Shown here in pieces: positions 5,294 through 8,495 of a stretch of DNA of 8,495 nt (position 1 is its first letter; each line of letters begins with the position of its first letter). Below the pieces are notes generated by a model. The model was given only the letters and a program-made list of their open reading frames with translations. It ran no database searches and had not been told where the DNA came from. The position numbers were made by a program, and so were the translations under genes. The stretch is from Candidatus Firestoneibacteriota bacterium (GTDB lineage: Bacteria; Oederibacteriota; JAAXVQ01). The DNA is taken from positions 1 through 8,495 of the forward strand of contig JAAXVQ010000070.1 of NCBI GenBank assembly GCA_013335425.1, in the 5' to 3' direction.

Positions 5294-7063
5294 CTATTCA
5301 ACATGCCGCAACGCCACGCCCGGGGCCAATTTGGCCGCGCGACGCGCCGGGAAAAAGGCGGTGACCCCCGCCAAAACCCAAATCAGCACCATGTTGCCGA
5401 AAACACTTCCCCAGGTGGGTATGAAGTACAGTCGGCTGTTGATGAGAAACATGCCCATGGCGTTGCTTTCCTCGACGTTCATGGGTACGCTGCCGAGTCC
5501 CCACATGACCAGCAACGCCAGCAGCACGCCGGCCACGGAAGCAAAAAAGGCCAGCAAAACGGTCTCCACAATGAACAGGTTGCGCACATCGCGGCTCTGC
5601 ATGCCGATGGCCCTGACCGTGCCGATTTCGCGGGTGCGTTCACGGATGGTCATGCGCAGCGTATTGATCACCCCGATTAAAATAATGAAAAAGAGCACCA
5701 GCACGGCGCTCAGGGTGATGAGGTTCAAGACACCTTCCAGTTTCAGGATTTGTTCGGCGGTTTCATACATGGTGCGCACGTCGATGAGCGTGGCGTGGTA
5801 CTTCCGCCTGCCCATCTCCCGCATTTTTTTCGTCATTTCGTCGGTGGTGGACGTTCTCGGCAGCAGCACCCACTCGGGGGCCAGCAGCGCATAGGCAGGA
5901 TGATTTTTTCCCGGAATAAACGCCCCGGGCGCGGCCGCGGCGGCTTGCGGCAGGTGCGCGTAAAACGATTCGTAAAAACGGTCATCCTGCAGCAGGATGA
6001 CGCCGGGTCCCCACTGCGGCTCCGGGCGGAAAATACCGCCCACCTTGCCGGCCAACAGGGCGTTGGGGCGGCCCCATTTGTCCGTATAGCGCACGGTGAA
6101 GGCGCTGCCCACGGAGAGCCCCAAAGCCCGGGCCAGCGGTTGGGCCACCAGCGCGGTTTTATCCAAACGGGCTTTCTCAAAATCCCCCGCCACCAGGCTT
6201 ATTTGTTGGGCCCAGGCGGCTTTGAAGGAGGCATCGCTGTTGAACCCCAGCACGGTGGCCGGGGATTTTTCACGGTTGGCCTCCGCTTGCCCGGCAATGA
6301 CCGCCAGCGCGGGTTGCAGCCGGTCGTGAATGGCGTTGGCCAGTTGGACCGCGTCTTTGGCCGGATTTTTAAGGACCAAATTAATGCTGCCCGTGGAATG
6401 CTCGTCGAAGCCCAGGATGGTTTTAACTTCCGCGACCTCGCCGAACATTACCGACCCCATGAAAATGTTGCTGGTGGTGATGATGGCCACCACGGTCACC
6501 CGGGCCGACTGATCCTGGCCGTAAAGATTGCGCAGCCGCAAACGCAGGGTGTCGAAGAGTTTGACGTTTAAGGAGCGGGCTTTATCCGCCGAGATGGCGA
6601 CGGGATTTTCGTAGCGGGGGTTGGTCAGGTCCTGCCAGCGCCCTCCCACCACCCGCCACATTTCATCGGTTTCTTTCTGGGTCCTTTGGCTCACGGCCGG
6701 GGACATGTCGGTGCCGACCAAAATCATGTTCTCGGCATTGCCGTGGCCGACGACGCGCGCCATCATGCCGATGGATTCTTCCACTTCCCGGATTGAATCG
6801 GAGTAGTCTCTTTTCAGAAAATCGAAAACCGCCTTGTCTCGGAACACTTCAGTCATCATGCGGCCGCGTTCGTTGAAGGCCACGGTCACATGTCCCGTAA
6901 CCCAGCGCAGGACTTTGTTCAACATAATGTCCGAGAGCCCGTGGGAAAAGGAATTGGCCATCACCAGCAGCATGACGCCGATGGCCATGGCCGAACCCAG
7001 CAGGATGTTTCTGCGCTTTTGACGAAGCAGATTCCTAAGGCCCAAATTCAGCAAGAGCAACAT
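5294..7063 (-). CDS. ABC transporter permease, FtsX/MacB (LolC/E-like) type
   Basis: This is a 589-residue inner-membrane permease of the type VII (MacB/LolCDE) ABC class. The topology is visible: a short cytoplasmic RNLLRQKRRN coupling segment, TM1 (about 19-38), a large periplasmic MacB_PCD-like domain (about 40-445), TM2 (448-469), a cytoplasmic loop with the conserved REIGTVRAIGM (about 475-490) that contacts the ATPase, TM3 (496-524), TM4 (551-573), and a short basic tail ending ALRHVE. Members use ATP hydrolysis in the cytoplasm to drive a mechanical movement of the periplasmic domain, extracting or passing substrates such as lipoproteins. The ATG at 7063 has AAGGGA six bases upstream. 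It lies 38 bases after the other permease gene and 76 before the LolA-like gene. No ATPase domain is fused. The LolE-like versus MacB-like role is undecided. Confidence 0.9.
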   Translation of the reverse strand: MLLLLNLGLRNLLRQKRRNILLGSAMAIGVMLLVMANSFSHGLSDIMLNKVLRWVTGHVTVAFNERGRMMTEVFRDKAVFDFLKRDYSDSIREVEESIGMMARVVGHGNAENMILVGTDMSPAVSQRTQKETDEMWRVVGGRWQDLTNPRYENPVAISADKARSLNVKLFDTLRLRLRNLYGQDQSARVTVVAIITTSNIFMGSVMFGEVAEVKTILGFDEHSTGSINLVLKNPAKDAVQLANAIHDRLQPALAVIAGQAEANREKSPATVLGFNSDASFKAAWAQQISLVAGDFEKARLDKTALVAQPLARALGLSVGSAFTVRYTDKWGRPNALLAGKVGGIFRPEPQWGPGVILLQDDRFYESFYAHLPQAAAAAPGAFIPGKNHPAYALLAPEWVLLPRTSTTDEMTKKMREMGRRKYHATLIDVRTMYETAEQILKLEGVLNLITLSAVLVLFFIILIGVINTLRMTIRERTREIGTVRAIGMQSRDVRNLFIVETVLLAFFASVAGVLLALLVMWGLGSVPMNVEESNAMGMFLINSRLYFIPTWGSVFGNMVLIWVLAGVTAFFPARRAAKLAPGVALRHVE

Positions 7064-7101
7064 AAAACATCCCTTTCTGGTTATCCCGATGCCCGGGGCG
7101 G

Positions 7102-8495
7102 TTAATCCCTTTGAATGGCGTCCAAGGGTTTGATTTGGCCGGCCACTTTGACCGGGTACAGCGCCGCCACCACGGTCACGATCCCCAGTTCAATGACGGT
7201 CAGCAGCAAATCCGCCCATTTGAGCATGGGATGGAACGTGTCTCCCCCATAGAGAAGCTGGACGAAATCATTGGCCGTAGTGATATGCAGCAGCGGGATG
7301 GTGTTCACAATCACGATCCCCAAAAGCAGCCCGCCGCCGCCAAAAACCAGGGAAAGCATGCCGGTCTCGCCGAAAAACATGGCACGGATAAAATCCTTGC
7401 GCGCGCCGATGGCCCGCATCATACCGATTTCCGAGGTTCGCTCCATGGCCGCCATGGTCAGGGTGTTGACAATGATGATCACGGCCACGACGAACAGAAA
7501 GCTCACGAACAGGAGCAACGCTCCCTTGATGAGGGTCGTCATGCTGCCGATGGGCCCGGCGGCCTTTTTCCAACTGATGGCGCGCACGCCGGTTTTGGCC
7601 GCCGAGAGCGCCTGATTGAGTTTTTGCAAGCCCTCTTCCGGAGAAAGGTGATCCTTGAATTTAACGAAAACCAGGTTATAAACCCCGTTTTCAATTTCTG
7701 CGGGCGTCAGGGGTTTGGCGGGCGCACTCAGGGTCGTGGGGACCTCAACCCGGTTTTGGCTGTTCTCCACCACCAGGGAATCCGAGCCAAAAAGCGCGTC
7801 CAAGTTCGTGTCCGGCAGCTGCAAGAGCTTTTGGTTTTCCTCGCGAACCGGGACTTTTTGCCCGGCGGCCGTAAAATATCCCAGGCACTGTCGGTAAGAC
7901 TCAATGTCGGTTATGCAGAAATGCCCGAAAATAGTGTCAAAGGCCCAGTATTTGATGATGCCTTTGACCGGGAAACGGATGTCGGTGGCGCTGTTGTCTA
8001 TGTTCATGCCCAGCATGACCACATTGTCCATGGTCTTTAAAAAGGCGCGGTTTTCCTTGGCGTCCTTGTTTAGGTTGGCTTCGATCAGTTTTCCGCCTTC
8101 CGGCAGGATCCAGCGGTTGGTGAATTCATAAAACTGCTCCCGCGAATGCCTGGACACCAAAATACCGCGCTCACCGGGCTTCAAAAGGCGCCCTTCATAA
8201 GCCGTCATGTTGTTGGGGAACATTTTTTGGTAGGCCTCGAAATCCACGCCAATTAGAAATATATAACCCGGCTGCGTGGAGTCGTCGTCCGAGAGCGCCA
8301 TGCCCAGGTTTTTCCCGGCTGGCAGAAAGGCGCCGACATAGGGTTGGGAGGCCAAGACGGGCTTGATTTGGGCATAATTGGCGATAGGTTCGATCAGCGC
8401 GCCCATCATGTCCAACAGAATATTGTCGGATTTCTGCTTTTGCGAAACAATCACCGCATCGCCCATGAAACCGTTGACGATGTTCTTTTCGATGC
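7102..8495 (-). CDS. ABC transporter permease, FtsX/MacB type (5' end outside the window)
   Basis: This is a second permease of the same class, forming a likely heterodimer with its neighbour. The frame stays open to the window edge: upstream of the ATG at 8466 it continues with IEKNIVNGF, a typical post-TM1 segment, so TM1 and the true start lie beyond 8495. What is seen is most of the periplasmic domain followed by the C-terminal FtsX domain in the last 140 residues: a TM (LLLFVSFLFVVAVIIIVNTL), the cytoplasmic ERTSEIGMMRAIGARKDFI loop, a Gly-rich TM (MLSLVFGGGGLLLGIVIVN), and a final TM near VIELGIVTVVAALYPV. The ATPase expected for the system is not in the window and probably lies further right. 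Confidence 0.9.
   Translation of the reverse strand, partial: IEKNIVNGFMGDAVIVSQKQKSDNILLDMMGALIEPIANYAQIKPVLASQPYVGAFLPAGKNLGMALSDDDSTQPGYIFLIGVDFEAYQKMFPNNMTAYEGRLLKPGERGILVSRHSREQFYEFTNRWILPEGGKLIEANLNKDAKENRAFLKTMDNVVMLGMNIDNSATDIRFPVKGIIKYWAFDTIFGHFCITDIESYRQCLGYFTAAGQKVPVREENQKLLQLPDTNLDALFGSDSLVVENSQNRVEVPTTLSAPAKPLTPAEIENGVYNLVFVKFKDHLSPEEGLQKLNQALSAAKTGVRAISWKKAAGPIGSMTTLIKGALLLFVSFLFVVAVIIIVNTLTMAAMERTSEIGMMRAIGARKDFIRAMFFGETGMLSLVFGGGGLLLGIVIVNTIPLLHITTANDFVQLLYGGDTFHPMLKWADLLLTVIELGIVTVVAALYPVKVAGQIKPLDAIQRD

Noticed and set aside
7111..8040. A 309-codon plus-strand frame opposite the partial permease
   Set aside because: It is antisense to a well-supported FtsX-type permease. 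Its His/Gly/Gln-rich translation is typical of a shadow frame.

Overview
The window comes from a Gram-negative (diderm) bacterium with moderately GC-rich DNA. The evidence is a periplasmic lipoprotein-carrier-like protein and a beta-barrel outer-membrane protein, each with a Sec signal peptide. The sequence alone does not fix the phylum. The ABC permease pair plus LolA-like arrangement recalls the Treponema pallidum TP0786-TP0789 type cluster, but such clusters occur in several diderm phyla.

Layout: (1) 1-81 is probably the 3' end of an upstream gene. (2) 115-1904 (+) is a two-gene sulfur-metabolism unit: a MetY-type O-acetylhomoserine sulfhydrylase whose 3' end overlaps a small CoA-binding Rossmann protein. 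(3) 1905-3127 is a visibly AT-richer accessory patch. It holds an inverted pair of REP-like hairpins (1997-2080), a complete mazEF toxin-antitoxin operon on the minus strand (2118-2709) with a recognisable promoter, and a frameshifted and truncated remnant of a type IIG-like restriction-modification gene (2815-3083) that is easy to miss because its longest intact frame is only 45 codons. (4) 3128-8495 (-) is one long operon read right to left: an ABC permease running off the right edge, a second FtsX/MacB-type permease, a LolA-like outer-membrane lipoprotein-sorting protein, and a beta-barrel outer-membrane protein. The last two overlap by 4 bp. The ATPase is expected just beyond the right edge.

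The metY pair probably makes homocysteine or methionine from an acylated homoserine and sulfide. The minus-strand operon looks like a complete trans-envelope route: inner-membrane extraction by the ABC transporter, periplasmic carriage by the LolA-like protein, and delivery at an outer-membrane barrel. Its substrate cannot be read from the sequence. Between these two conserved blocks the defence and addiction genes look acquired, and the restriction gene is already decaying.

The points most worth a second look are the decayed restriction gene, the REP-like pair whose stems show compensatory base changes (and a possible third, degenerate copy inside the transporter operon), the mazEF control region, and the ABC/LolA-like/barrel combination.
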